From NCBI GenBank assembly GCA_963920665.1, contig OY987263.1:32910547-32974546 (forward strand): 64,000 nucleotides of DNA, in the 5' to 3' direction. The notes under the pieces are model-generated. The model ran no database searches, was not told the origin of the DNA, and saw only the letters and a program-made list of their open reading frames with translations. Positions 51,923-63,882 of the stretch are shown piece after piece (position 1 is the first letter of the stretch; each line of letters begins with the position of its first letter). The translations under genes were made by a program, and so were the position numbers. The stretch is from Straminergon stramineum. Taxonomy: Eukaryota > Streptophyta > Bryopsida > Hypnales > Calliergonaceae.

Positions 51923-52034
51923 TTTTAACGCACTGCTAAGACTTTTTACCCCCAAAGGGTTCAAAGCTTCGCTGTTGTTCTCCTTTTTAACACACTACTA
52001 AGATTTTTTACCCCAAGGGGGTTCAAAGCTTCGC
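51923..52034. repeat. Two tandem copies of a ~62-bp unit
   Basis: Both copies contain 'cac(t)actaagattttttacc' and 'aagggttcaaagcttcgc', offset by about 62 bp. Confidence 0.7.
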
Positions 52035-53650
52035 CTTACAGGCGGAACCCACTACCCTCACACCTTTGTGTCTCTTACCAAGGAATACCACGTCAATGTT
52101 AGGAACAAGGACAAAATAAGAGGAAGGGACCTTTGACACTAAAAGAACTAGCGATATGGGTTAGTAACCTAAATGACTTGAACTAAAGGCCCCCCAAAGC
52201 AACATCATTAGTCATATGGGGGGGTTTTCTAAGGTTAGTACATGACAAAGCAAGGAGAGTGATCAAAAGGGTCTTTCAAGGATAAGCACATACAACTTCT
52301 AGTAACACAATACGTTAACAAAGCTTCCACGCTCAAGCTTGGAAGAGTTAGTACTACGCTCAATCAAAAGGCAAGGGACCCACAGAGACCTCACAAGCTC
52401 GAAAAACAACAACATCCAAAAGTACCCAAAAAACACTGTTGCAAGGCTTGTGGCTAAAATGTTACAATTTCCAATATAAATTAGACCCAACGGACCCAAT
52501 TACATATAAAGGGGTGGTGAGAGAGGAGAAGGGGTGCCCTTTTATATTCTTTTCTAGGCACCCACCTCCTCTCGTTCATCTAAGTTAACCTTCTCTTCGT
52601 GGATTTTCATCCAAACTCAAGGTTTTCATCCTATGTTGGCCCCTTAAGCTAACTTTTGGAGATTAACTCCGAATTGCAAACAAATTGTGCCATTGGCTTT
52701 TGAAGGCCATTTTCAGGTCTTATGAATCCTTTACCCCCTTTCTATCTTCAAAATCACAACGAAAACTAGTGCCAAATTAACATCAAAATCGGGGAAAATC
52801 CCAACTTTTGGAGGTTGACTTTTCTAGCAAAAGTAACTAGCCTAGGCTCTTTAGTAGGTATGGGGGAGTGAGAAAAAACCTATCTTGGGCCCCATTCCAC
52901 TTTCATATGCTCCTGCTCCACTGGTCAACTCCGTCGTGAACTTTAAATTCCGTAAATTGTCGGGGAATTTCGCAATTTCGGGTACTTCTGCCTATTGGAA
53001 TGTCTTGAAACTTGTCAGGGTATCTTATTAACATAAACAAAGCTATAACATTTTTTAGTGGGAATTGACCACTACCTGGGGAATTTCTAGGAATTTCCCA
53101 TCGCAAGTTTGGGTAGTTGACCATTCGGAAAGACATCTTCTAACTACCAAAAAATTCCAAAAATTTTCTTGGAACCTCCCATGGGATCCCTCGACACATG
53201 TATAGGCTCATATTTTTCTTCTACACATCGGCCTAGGGGGGACAAAATCTAGCCCTTCGTTTAATTATTGGTGGCCAGGGAATCTTCCACGCTAGGGAAT
53301 CTTCCACACTAGGGAGAATCTTGGCGAACCGACTTTGGCATTGGTTCCCGGGCATGGTTTTAACCCTGATTCTCCTTCCTTGGACTTGAGATTCCTCCAT
53401 GGTCGCGCCTTGGTATTTTCAACATCTACAAACCTACAATTGGGTTTTTGCTATTTTGTCGATGAAATGGGGAAATTGGAACCTATCTCTAGGAACTAAC
53501 CTCTATGCCTCACCAAGGTTCCTTCAACTAATTCTAGCCTAGAAATATCCTCTCCATGTGGGGTTTTGAGCCTGATACGCCCATCACTTGTATTTGACCA
53601 ATTTGCCACGATTAGTTGGGTTCTAACCTATTTACAACTTGTAGTTGGGC

Positions 53651-55275
53651 CAATCTAGCTATAATATTCTAAATTTAGACCAAATACTATATTGGTATGT
53701 GACACACCTATTTTGGTTCTACACTCTTTTGGGGGGCTTTTTGTATATAAAATTGCATTTAAAATAACCAAATACAGAAAAAAAAAAAAAAAAAGAGTGA
53801 GCCCTTGGTGATGAATTAGGGGCTCATAAGGGACAAAATACATCTCAAACAATTTTTAAATCTAAGTAACTTGCAAAGTCAACCTTTGAGTCAACTACAT
53901 TCAGAGCAACTCAGTATGCTTAATGGAGCAATTGCACAAAGTACAATATTTTAGTAATCAATATTAGATCTTGTCTAGCCCCCTAAACATTCATTCACTA
54001 TGTTGTGAAGTTTAGATCATGTATGAAATTGGTGAACTTGATTGTAGGTCATTTTGTGTAATTTACAAAGGTTCAAGAAATTATGTATGGTCGACCAAAA
54101 TTTTTTATTAATTGTATGTGAAGTCCTCAATCTTGATGATGATTTTTAGGAGATAATCAATTTGGATCTCCTTGAGAGGACTTTTCAAGGAAAGCCTCCA
54201 AAATTTCTAGGTTATTCAAAGAGAAGTGGAAAAATAAAATAATGCTTGAACATTCAATTAAACATCAAGCATTTCAAAGCCCTGAATTTTCAAATTCAAT
54301 TATTCTAGATTTAATAGTCTCAACAAGTCTAGTAATAACTTCAAGCTCGGCAATAGCTGCAAGTCTCAGGAAGAGTTGAACAAAGTATGACCTATAAGCT
54401 CTCAACTACCACCTAGAGTGAAAAATGTTGGAATTGTAGTGAGTTGTGTAGGAACAAACATGCCATCAAAGGATGTTAGATGCACTTTGAGTGCTTGGCT
54501 ACCAAATAGTTTTTTGAACAATTCAAAGAAAGCTTTTCAAACTATGCTTTTCACGTCAACATTAGTGATGCAAATCATGATCATAGTAGATGCACCAAGA
54601 AATAGTGATTTTATTAAATTTTTGAATGGATGTATATATAGTTTGAATAGAGAATTGAAGTTGAATGGACATTAGAGTAAAGTATAGTTGAAATGAAGTT
54701 CAACTATCTCATGAACTTACTACATAAAAGTTAGGTGGATCAACATTGATTAAATTAATACCAATTGGTAGTAGTAGAGATTTTTCTAAGATTTTGGTAA
54801 CTTGATGTATTTTCACATATTATTTGACATTCAATACCACATAACACAAAGTTCATGGCTTGTGGGGTTGAACTTCAATAAAAGCCACTACATATATTAC
54901 GATCAAATTGTTAATATGCTTGTTATAGACTAGGTTCTACTTCCCAATTGCAACACTCAATTGACTAGTGGGTAAGGTATCTATAACATAATTTGTGCAT
55001 GGAATTGCTAGAGATTGTATATTTACAAGGAAGATATTGTCTCTGCTAAGATTAATTTAAAATATTGTTTTGGTAGTTTTTGATAATCTATATTTTATCC
55101 TTTCCTAATAGATCAAATTATCAAAGTCGATTGGTGGGCCTCACAAAATTCTAATGTGCAATCATAAGAAAAGAAAGTAGATAGTGTCTTGAGAGCAAAA
55201 ATCTATTAACAAAGCCTACGAAATTGTGGTGAAACATTGTACCAAAGCAATAAAAATCGTGTTGTTTGAAACATT
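53651..55275. other. AT-rich spacer
   Basis: It holds a poly-A run of 18 at about 53779-53796. The 85-codon ORF at 54418-54675 has no recognisable domain. No gene is supported. Confidence 0.45.
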
Positions 55276-55571
55276 CACTATAAGAAACCTAGGTTTTATG
55301 TGACATGCTTCAATTTTTTGTGATGGATTTTTTTGAATGTCCAATGCAATAAATCCATGTTTTTATGTCAAAAAAACGTTACATTGGTGTTTTTCTTGAC
55401 ATAAAACATGGGTTTGTTGCATTGGACATCCCAAAAAATCACTAGAAGAAATTTGTGTTTGCCTCAACAAAATCTATATGATGAGTTTGTTGAGGCAAAC
55501 ACAAATTTCTTCCAGTGAATCCATTACAAAAAATTGAGGCACATCACATAAAACGTGGGTTTCTTATAGTG
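55276..55571. mobile_element. CACTA-type MITE with ATT target duplication, containing a nested MITE
   Basis: The element starts CACTATAAGAAACC and ends with the reverse complement GGTTTCTTATAGTG. It is flanked on both sides by ATT, a 3-bp duplication as CACTA transposons make. The body is a long hairpin: 'ttttatgtgacatgcttcaa' and 'gacataaaacatgggtttg' find their complements across the element. The right arm is interrupted by a second CACTA element at 55440-55517. No ORF is present. Confidence 0.85.
55440..55517. mobile_element. Nested 78-bp CACTA MITE with AAT target duplication
   Basis: This is a near-perfect hairpin from CACTAGAAGAAATTTGTGTT to its reverse complement ending CCAGTG, with a loop of about 14 bp. 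AAT flanks both sides. It sits inside the right arm of the 55276-55571 element; removing it with one AAT restores that arm's pairing. It is one of the shortest element types in the window. Confidence 0.85.
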
Positions 55572-56929
55572 ATTGAGCCCCAAATTTTGATACCAAAGCA
55601 ACAAAACTTTGTTGAAACTTGAAACATTGAGCCTAAAGCAAAACCTAGGGTAAAGTGGAGAGTGTTTGTGAGAAAACTCTAGAAATCTATCACCTAAGCC
55701 TTCAAACCCTATTGAACCATTGAGCCAAAATCTACAACACTATCTTGAAACATCAAAAAAAGACTTCAAAATCTTGTTGTATTATCAATTGGATAGTAAG
55801 AGAAGGAAAAGTATATCATAGTTCTAAATTTTCTAATTAGATCCCACCACATGGAATATGCTTACATAATTTTTTTTTCTCTTATTTTCTTTTCTCTTTC
55901 TTGGACTTATCTTTACATGCATTAAATCATCCCAATAATATTTTTTCTTTTGCTTGTACATCACCATCTTGCTTAGTTGGCAAAAGTTTTAATGGATGGA
56001 ATGAAATACATCAACTAACATGTCAACAAGTGAAGAGGGTATTGCGATGCTTACACAATTCTCTTCATTGACTTTTGTTGCTTTGCCAAATTAAGGTCCA
56101 AGTCAATTTTTAAATCTATTGAATTAATATGTATAGATTGATTACTTGTTGATTGGGGCCCTTATTTGAAGTAATTATTTATGTAATATAGATCCAATAG
56201 TTTTTTGTGAATTTATAATCTTTTCAAAGATTTAACAAGGTGTTTTTATAGATTCACAAGGCTTCATAGATTTCTATAAGGTATCATATATATATGCTAG
56301 TCATCTCTAATCATGGGAATCCTAATCACAATGTCCAATCTATCATGACTTCACAAGGCACTAGTCAACTTGGCTGTTTACATACCATAATTATAAACTT
56401 TAGTTAGAAAAATGTTTTCTTTATAGTGAAATCATCTAAAGAAGATGACCCATTGTTTCCCCTTTGGTCATTGCACATCTTTAGACTAATCGGATTCACA
56501 TTTTTGGGAGCACAATGAAGTGACAAATCACATAAATTTTTCACATGTACTTAGGTCAACTCATTTTTGAGCAAAAACACACACATTATAGGTGGTCAAG
56601 CAAAAATATATAGCTTTCCATTGTTGTCCCCAGGGGAATAGGGGGGGGGACTATTCTCATCCAATTGGATTTCAATGTGGTTCTTTTAACTCCCTACGTG
56701 AGTGGTTGCAATGATAATCCAATAGTGTCCCTTAAGATTGTGGAATATAGAACGAACCTTTCAGCATGGGTTGAAACCACATGGTGGCGTTCATGACATT
56801 ATGAAATGGTGACCATTTAACCCAATTCCACAAGTGCTGAAAAGGTCACAACGCTAATCTTTTATAATTTTCACTACATTAGAATGCAATAGGATGCAAC
56901 TGGGACAAAAACTAGGGAACTCAATTGGG
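55572..56929. other. AT-rich spacer
   Basis: No gene or clear repeat is seen, apart from a G-run near 56641. Confidence 0.45.
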
Positions 56930-57110
56930 CTGTCCATAGCATATTTGGTTTTGTAGACCTTAAAGCCTGTATGCACGCTTGCACAAGGAATGCAGACAGG
57001 CAGATAGTTCCACATGCACAGAGCTCTACTGGCTCCGACTCTACACACATTCAGTTCCTCGCACATTAATATTATTTGGTACTGAGGCAAGTTAGCCGGC
57101 ACTGATTGAT
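56930..57110 (-). pseudogene. Remnant resembling the 3' flank of the four-cysteine protein genes
   Basis: On the minus strand this resembles the conserved 3' flank of the genes at 58296 and 63883. Shared strings include 'cagagctctact', 'cctcgcacat', and a block ending near 'gccggcactgat' (compare 'cctggcattgat'). At the expected distance upstream (towards 57350) I find no trace of the protein's codons. It is therefore probably a truncated third copy. Confidence 0.4.
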
Positions 57111-58088
57111 GACTACATCGGACACAGTCACACTTTTGTAACGTTCATGTTCAATTCATACTGGCATTTGTGGACTTACAATTGAGCAAGAAATCGACAG
57201 GCAGACTAGCTTGAGGTAGTGTAGCCGAGGGTGGGTGTGATGGAGCTACTGTGAAATGAAGGCAAGGAGTGGGGATATTCAGGGGAGTTTTAAGAGTACA
57301 CCATTGATCATCATAGTAAATTTCGACAAATTGGCTCGATTCTAGCATCAGAAATTGTGACATATTTCGATAAAAACGGATTTGGGGTTTAGAACGTGTG
57401 CTTTGAAAAGTGCCAAAGTATTGGAATACCACCAAATTATCTAAATTTGACTCTTATGATAATGAAGTGATAATGAAACGAAGTATACAATTTAGTAGCC
57501 AGATGGTAGGTAATGATTCAATCGAGATGGTAAACTTCGTCGCATTTCCTACATTCTAACTCGTAAAACTACCTTGTACTTACTTTGAGTCTCTAAATCA
57601 ATTAATTCAGCAAGAGCTGCGTAGCTGAGCGTTGCCCGGCCACCGTCACTCAGCCATATCGATGAATCTAGAATGATTCAGGGTTCAGTATTGGATTCCG
57701 CGGCGAGGATTAAATGTCAGTCTTTGCTATTGTCGGTAAAAATGATTGTGTCCATGAATTCTAGCTGTCGACTTCAGAGTCAATCAGTGTGTGGCATTAG
57801 ATTCAGATCGAGCAAGAGAATTGAAACAAGCGCAGCATAGCCCTGTCGTCCTTGTCCTGGTCGTCTCCGCCAGTCCACTTGTGGCTGGTGGTCTTGTATT
57901 CTTCTCTTGCAATAAAATTCCGTTTCATTTGTGTGAAAAAAAAAGAAAAAGAAACCAGTGCACCATTATTTTACAGACAATAGCTGGCATGTCTGACATA
58001 ATTCGATCCACTCCGATGAAGCCTGAAGCCGCCCTAGCTAGCTTTATCGCCATGGCCGCGTGACAGTGAATGGAAAAGGCTCAGTCAG
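57111..58088. other. Spacer and distal upstream region of the secreted Cys-rich gene
   Basis: Composition becomes more balanced from about 57580. ORFs at 57151-57435 (-) and 57791-58063 (+) have no recognisable domain. Promoter elements of the following gene are likely here. Confidence 0.4.
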
Positions 58089-58095
58089 TATAAGG
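58089..58095 (+). promoter_or_regulatory. Possible TATA box for the four-cysteine protein gene
   Basis: The string tataagg lies about 200 bp upstream of the ATG at 58296, in a balanced-composition stretch. That would give a 5' UTR of about 170 bases. Position and sequence are reasonable but unsupported by other evidence. Confidence 0.35.
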
Positions 58096-58295
58096 TCCCC
58101 ACTCCTCTCGTCCTTCATGGCAGTTCCATCACATCCCACCATCAGCTAGCTACCTGTCCATCTCTAGCTCGATTGCTGACAAGATTCGCATTGAATTGCG
58201 ACCAGCATTGCGTCTCGATCTCACATTGATTGATTGATTTCTGTGTATCTTTTTGTTTAGCTTCCGCGCGCCAGTGTCGATCGGCTTCAAGCAGC

Positions 58296-58619
58296 ATGGC
58301 GGCCACGGGGATGAAATGGGCTTCCTGGTTGTTGCGAGCGTTGCTGCTGCTCATGATCGTGCAAAGCGCGGTGGGCGTGACGTGGGGCAGCTTCACCAGC
58401 GACAATTGCATCGCCCTAAACCAGCGCAAGTGGTACTCGCGTCTATACGACATCCAGGGCGACTGGAACACGGCGTGCCAGAATACTCCGGCCACTGTGG
58501 GCGGACAGTACTTCAGCAGTCCCAGCAACTGCGTCAACAAAGGCATTGGCGGAGAGTGGGGCGAGTTTTACGTCGGGGACGCTACTTGCAATGGACTCCG
58601 CCACCGCAAAAGCCTGTGA
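58296..58619 (+). CDS. Small secreted four-cysteine protein, copy A
   Basis: This intronless ORF encodes 107 aa from ATG 58296 (agcATGg). An in-frame ATG at 58230 exists, but the later start gives a proper signal peptide (MKWASWLLRALLLLMIVQSA, cleavage near residue 27). The mature part of about 80 residues has four cysteines (C38, C61, C79, C98), so two disulfides are likely. It is rich in Trp, Tyr and Gly (VTWGSFTSDNC; CQNTPATVGGQYF; GGEWGEFYVGDATC). I recall similar W.GF/TPAT/WGEF small secreted proteins from mosses and other plants but know no function, so I leave it unnamed. It is probably apoplastic. Coding GC is much higher than in the surroundings. A near-identical convergent paralogue lies at 63883-64000. 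Confidence 0.8.
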   Translation: MAATGMKWASWLLRALLLLMIVQSAVGVTWGSFTSDNCIALNQRKWYSRLYDIQGDWNTACQNTPATVGGQYFSSPSNCVNKGIGGEWGEFYVGDATCNGLRHRKSL

Positions 58620-59100
58620 AGGACTTCACTTGCTTAGACATGGTTTCTCCGATCTACACCAGCCTGCTACAACCTCGCTGTGGAAGCACTACGTCCGTCG
58701 TTCTATTTGCAGGTAGCTTGGGCGTGGACGTGGACAGGCATGCGCATGTATGTACCATGTTGGACAGTGGTATGATAGTATTAATGTTCTCAAATGTCTC
58801 TCGAAATGTATAAACAAGAATGTTAGGAGAGGGTTTGATTGTTTGAGTTTCGAGGACGAGATCCGATCAATGCCAGCTGTGAACAGGCTAAGTAGGAGTA
58901 ACCTTTGATATTAACTAGCGACGAATTGTTTGTATAGGAGGGAGTTATCCAGTAGAGCTCTCTGCGTGTGTGTGCATGTGGAGCTGTCTGCGTTACAGAC
59001 TCTGCTTCGAGGTGTTGAAGATCGATATCGTCGTTCTATATGCCCTCCAGTGATCAATAAGTACGTGTGCAATAGACCGGTATACATAAAATAAAGAATT
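58620..59100 (+). other. Conserved 3' flank (likely 3' UTR) of copy A
   Basis: A block starting near 58858 (gagatccgatcaatgccagc) and continuing through 'gtagagctctctg' and 'ggctctgcttcgaggtg'-like sequence is shared with the 3' side of copy B at the same distance (about 240 bp) from the stop. The duplication therefore included the whole transcript end. Confidence 0.65.
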
Positions 59101-60498
59101 TCGATTTCGATTCTTCAGATAATTGGTCAACCTGGTTTACTTATTAATTAATTTGCATACACTTGTCCAGTTGTCTACTAAACCGTAGCTTGGAGGCGTT
59201 GCTGGCTTGATCGACAGAAGATTGTTACTCCCAAACAGAACTGTTAGCTAGTCTGAAATTCATAAAGGAGATAAATTTTGAATCTGAGAACTTCATAAAA
59301 GTTCAAGATGGAGACACTTCAATCAAAGTGATATAATATACTTTAGCTGAAAATGTCAAACTTTCCATGGCAACCAACGTGGATTCATGGGATGACGATA
59401 AGGAGATAGTTACTGCAGAAGTACGTGCAGAGAACGGAATGGATTCAGATTTGACTGAACTTTTGGGGTGAACATTCCGCGTGTGATAAGAGGACACTAA
59501 TTAAAGAAAACAGATTTTTTTAGAATTAATTTCTACACATGACATTGTTCAGTAGTTGTAATAGAGAACTCATCCATCTTCACCACAGTTGGCAACCCCA
59601 AAAGGCAGGCACAAATTGAAACTGAGTGACATTCAGTAGCTAGGATATGCCGCATCCATAGTACTTTGTGTTTATTTTCCAAGCGGGTGTTCCTATTCCA
59701 AGTCACTCCGACACACACACCCATCGCAAGGGCTAGCGCCATCTCCACCCTCGATTGAATGCTGCCAGGATCGCTTGGCTGTAATAATCCGGCAAATTGC
59801 GAAGGTCTGATGGGAACTTCGGCAAGCCCGGGATCCAAGGTCATGTTGGGCGTCCAGGGACGGCAAGCCCGGGATCCAAGGTCATGTTGGGCGTCCAGGG
59901 ACGGCAAGCCGGGGGACCGGTCATGGGTTGAATTTTTTTTTGAATCCCCAAAGGACCATTCCAAGTGTCCCAGGCTTTGATCTCAAATTTTGACTTTATT
60001 TTCTGGAACTTTTCTTGAAGATAGGAAAACACATTAGCTTTCTAGGAATCTAGGAATATCATTTTTATTCCAATTTTTATTCCAAAAGTTATATCACACT
60101 AAGTTCAAGAAGCAATTTCCCAGATATATAAAAAAAAATTCGAAAGGAAATTTTGTTTCTCATAAAAAATATTTCTATATTGAAAGATTTTCTTCATTCT
60201 ATTTGGACCAATGATGAGAAAGTTAAGGAAAGTCTTTTGGGGGGGCAATCCAAGCATTTTTTGTGAAAAATTATTTATAGGATTCATTAGGGAACTCAAT
60301 TTTCAAAATTTAACAATAAAAAAGTAGTTCCACATGCATGGTTTAATTTTCTTGCTTACCTAGAATAATCTAACCATTGCAATTAGTGTGTTCAATTCCA
60401 TCTCAAAACTATTAAAGATTTATTTTTCCTTCTATCTTGTACTTGCTTCTAAGTAATAATTTTTTAAAGAATGAAAATGAAGTGTTTTTTCTTTAAGG
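59101..60498. other. Spacer between the paralogues with a 41-bp tandem duplication
   Basis: This is mostly AT-rich. The exception is 59690-59970, which is GC-richer and holds the tandem repeat listed separately. No gene is supported. Confidence 0.45.
59821..59912. repeat. 41-bp tandem repeat, 2.2 copies
   Basis: Two identical units (59821-59861 and 59862-59902) begin 'ggcaagcccgggatccaagg' and end 'gggcgtccagggac'. A partial third follows (ggcaagccggggga). Exact identity implies a recent duplication. Confidence 0.9.
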
Positions 60499-61552
60499 GT
60501 GATTGCAAGAAACACCTACTAGTTTCGTTGCGGTTTTTTTTGGAGCGCTATAACTTTGAATTATGAATCCAATTCCAAAACCAAAAAACTATTTCTAGAT
60601 ATCTTTCTTGTTATTGTATTCCTTATTTTTCAGAAATTTTAAAAAATCATTTTATATTTAAAAGTCAATTTTGTTAATATGTCACACTTTGACATTTAGG
60701 GGGTTTTTATACTATTGAGTGGTTTAAATTAGTGATTTTCAGCTGAAATTTCTATGGTATATTAGTTTAGTAGGCATACATGTGCCTACCAAAGGAAATC
60801 TAAAAATTCATTATTTTATATCCTCCATGTTTGTGCAAATAGGCCTCTCTTACGCATGCAATTCTAAACAATAGAGATAGTCTTGAACTCATTTTTTTGC
60901 TCAAATCTCATCATCAAAAAGTCCTCCCAAATGGCCAATTTTTAGTTTTGTTGAAAATTGTTTTTCATATTTTCTACAAATTAAAACGTCAAAATACGTA
61001 TTTTCCATGCTAGAATTCTATGTCCCAAAATATGTCATGGAAAATACGTATTTTGACGTTTTAATTTGTAGAAAATATGAAAAACAATTTTCAACAAAAC
61101 TAAAAATTGGCCATTTGGGAGGACTTTTTGATGATGAGATTTGAGCAAAAAAATGAGTTCAAGACTATCTCTATTGTTTAGAATTGCATGCGTAAGAGAG
61201 GCCTATTTGCACAAACATGGAGGATATAAAATAATGAATTTTTAGATTTCCTTTGGTAGGCACATGTATGCCTACTAAACTAATATACCATAGAAATTTC
61301 AGCTGAAAATCACTAATTTAAACCACTCAATAGTATAAAAACCCCCTAAATGTCAAAGTGTGACATATTAACAAAATTGACTTTTAAATATAAAATGATT
61401 TTTTAAAATTTCTGAAAATTAAGGAATACAATAACAAGAAAGATATCCAGAAATACTTTTTTTTTGGTTTTGGAATTGGATTCATAATTCAAAAGTTATA
61501 GTGCTCCAAAAAAAAACGCAATGAAACTAGCAGGTGTTTCTTGCAATCACCC
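60499..61552. mobile_element. Giant near-perfect palindrome, ~511-bp arms, 26-bp loop, TTAA-flanked
   Basis: The left arm 60499-61009 and right arm 61036-61552 are reverse complements with only a handful of differences by eye, mostly near the outer ends and in homopolymers. The outer ends are GGGTGATTGCAAGAAACACC and its complement, with TTAA on each side. No ORF of note is present. A third copy of the terminal sequence occurs at 62771-62787. Transcription through it would give a long double-stranded hairpin RNA, a likely small-RNA source; this is inferred. Confidence 0.9.
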
Positions 61553-63400
61553 TTAAAGTTTAAATAGATTTTTCTAAGCTCTCAATTTAGTTCTTCAACA
61601 TAAATTCTTTCATTCAAAAATTGTAGTGCAAAAATTTTAAGTTTAAATGATTCAAAGTCCCAAAAATCTAGTCTCTAAAGTTGCAAAAAAACTTGTTTTC
61701 TTCACTTTAAACACAAATATCTTGAAATCTATGTTATCACAGTTTCTAAAATTTCTTTTTCACCCAAATATTTAAAAAATTTCTATTATAAATTTTTTTT
61801 TCTAATTTTTGACAAATTTGTCTATTTTGAAGTGACTATTTTTTTTCTAAACTAACAAAAAGAATATGAGCAGCTAGATGGCATGAAAATAGTTCCATTC
61901 AAGAAAAAAATCAATTTAGGTAATTCAATTTTTATTTTTTTGTACTTTGTGAGAAACGTTGTCTAAAATTAGCATTTGCAAGCACTGCATCACAATATAA
62001 AGAATATTTTTAATCCATCAAAGTAATCATGTCAAATGAAACATATCTAGATTTACTTCAATATCAAATATATATTGGTACCAAAATGATATCATTTGAA
62101 ATTTTAAATAATTTTTCTGAATGTTTTTAAGTAGTTGCACCAAATTCTCATTTTTGTACAAAAAGTCTCTTTTGGGATCCTCAAAACACTTCAATTTTGA
62201 GAATTTTTTTCTTATGTACTTCATGACTATAGGAAATCAAAACCACATTTGATCAATTCATTTGATATTTTGTTTCAAAGAAGGACTCATTCAAAGGTGA
62301 TATGCTAGCCCATTTAAGAGCTTTTGGGGATACCCATACTTGACCATCACCTTGTTGTGAGTTTCTTTACTTTCTTAGGAAGGCATGAGACAAAGAAAAG
62401 CCAAATGTGTGGTCATTCATAAACCACCATAACCTTACAATGCAAAGTTCTTTAAAGAAGAATCTAAGGCATTTGCAATGCTATTATTCAAAATCTTTTC
62501 ACATAAAAGGATGAAGAGGTCATGAGATGAGGGTATAAAATTTTAGGTTGAACTCCCCCCACAAGGTACTCAACTTAGATACTGAAACTCCTAAAGTGTG
62601 ATAGACCTTCAAGAGTACTATTCCACAGTCATTATATTTATGAAAATTACCAAACAAATATGGTAGAATCATATTCCCCTTGCTCAACTTTACTAAAAAT
62701 TTATATAGCAATCCAAATAGGATTGTAAAAGTGATGTATGGCCTTAAACCAATTGCCTTACAGTACAAATGTTTCTTGCAATCACCCTAATCATGAAAGA
62801 GGATTAGAATCCGAAAACATTCCAAACACTCTTAAAAAAGGAAAACTAATTCCTTTAGAATTTATTTCCTAGCTACAGTGTCTCTCATTTTCTATTGTGC
62901 ATGGCTTTTCATTGGTTGCATCTACAGTGAAGAAGGAACACAACAATGTTGTGTGTACAAATTAATTTGATAGCCCAGCCTCAAAATTTCAACTAAAATT
63001 TTGTTGAACAAGTCTGTTTTTTTATATCCTCTAATCACAAGCATATCCCCCCCGCCCCCGTTCAACCAATTCTAAATCAATTCCGTTAACTTTCTTGGTT
63101 AATAATGTCCTCAGACTCAAAAATTCTCTCGTCCATTTCCTACCACCAGTGTTGCAAACAGCTCCGCCTGCAGGCTGCGGTTCCGATGACAAACCCGAAT
63201 TTCGTCCAGCGTGCAATCAACCCATCACATCTTCCAAATTCTGTTACGCGACTTCCCAAAGAAGACATAACAACATAATGAGACAAAACGAATTCCTTTC
63301 CACCACACATGATCAATCAACTTTAATTCATCACAAGGATTCCTAAATAGACGTACACAAGTACGAACGTCAACCAGATTGCTCATAGAATCCAAGGAGT
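61553..63400. other. AT-rich spacer, possibly the rest of the same element
   Basis: No gene is supported. It ends at a third copy of the terminal motif (62771-62787, gtttcttgcaatcaccc), followed by TAA. The left end of the palindrome at 60499 is preceded by TAA. An element from 60499 to 62787 with a TAA (Harbinger-type) duplication is therefore an alternative reading. Confidence 0.4.
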
Positions 63401-63882
63401 CGAATTCAGAACCTCGATCGAATGCCTTTATTATATATTCCAAGTATAGCGGTACAATGCACAACATATGAATTTTAGCACCTCGAAGCAGAGCCTGTAC
63501 GTTATGCAGACAGCTCAACATGAACACACATTGACAGAGCTCTACAGGATGGCTTCCTCCCATACGTTCCATTCCTCGCACATATATATTGTTATGAACT
63601 GCTTCTCCTAGCCTGTTCATACCTGGCATTGATCGGATCTCCTTCTCAAACACAAGCAATATGATCGGGAGTTCAACAGTCTTCTACCGATCATATTCCA
63701 ACAGTAGTTTACGAACACATAAAACTTATATGTGCATGCCCACATATATACTGACATGCAATTGCGAATGGATGGACACAGCTCGTGTTTCAAGAGCAAG
63801 CGAGCTTGCAGCTAGCTAGCAAGCTGTTGTGGACTAATCGATCGGAGCAACCCGGTCTAAGTCCGTGAATCCCGGCCGATAA
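63401..63882 (-). other. Conserved 3' flank (likely 3' UTR) of copy B
   Basis: On the minus strand it shares 'gagatccgatcaatgcca', 'gtagagctctgt', 'gagctgtctgc' and 'ggctctgcttcgaggtg' with the 3' side of copy A, at the same spacing from the stop codon. ORFs in it are chance products of this non-coding sequence. Confidence 0.6.

Larger units (their letters stand above)
49981..53650. repeat. CT-rich block of unknown origin with tandem repeats
   Basis: From about 49980 the plus strand turns pyrimidine-rich and less AT-rich than both sides, and keeps this character to about 53600. It contains tandem repeats (51240-51545 and 51923-52034) and a 17-bp duplication (gaatcttccac(g/a)ctaggg near 53280). 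No RT, integrase or gag is seen. The uniform composition suggests a single old insertion, for instance the non-coding part of an LTR retroelement. Confidence 0.4.

Noticed and set aside
57151..57435. Possible third coding copy of the four-cysteine protein
   Set aside because: The ORF there shows none of the conserved cysteine or WGEF motifs; only the 3' flank similarity remains.
63225..63659. 144-codon minus ORF
   Set aside because: It lies in the 3' flank of copy B. The corresponding region of copy A is not open in the same frame, so it is probably non-coding.
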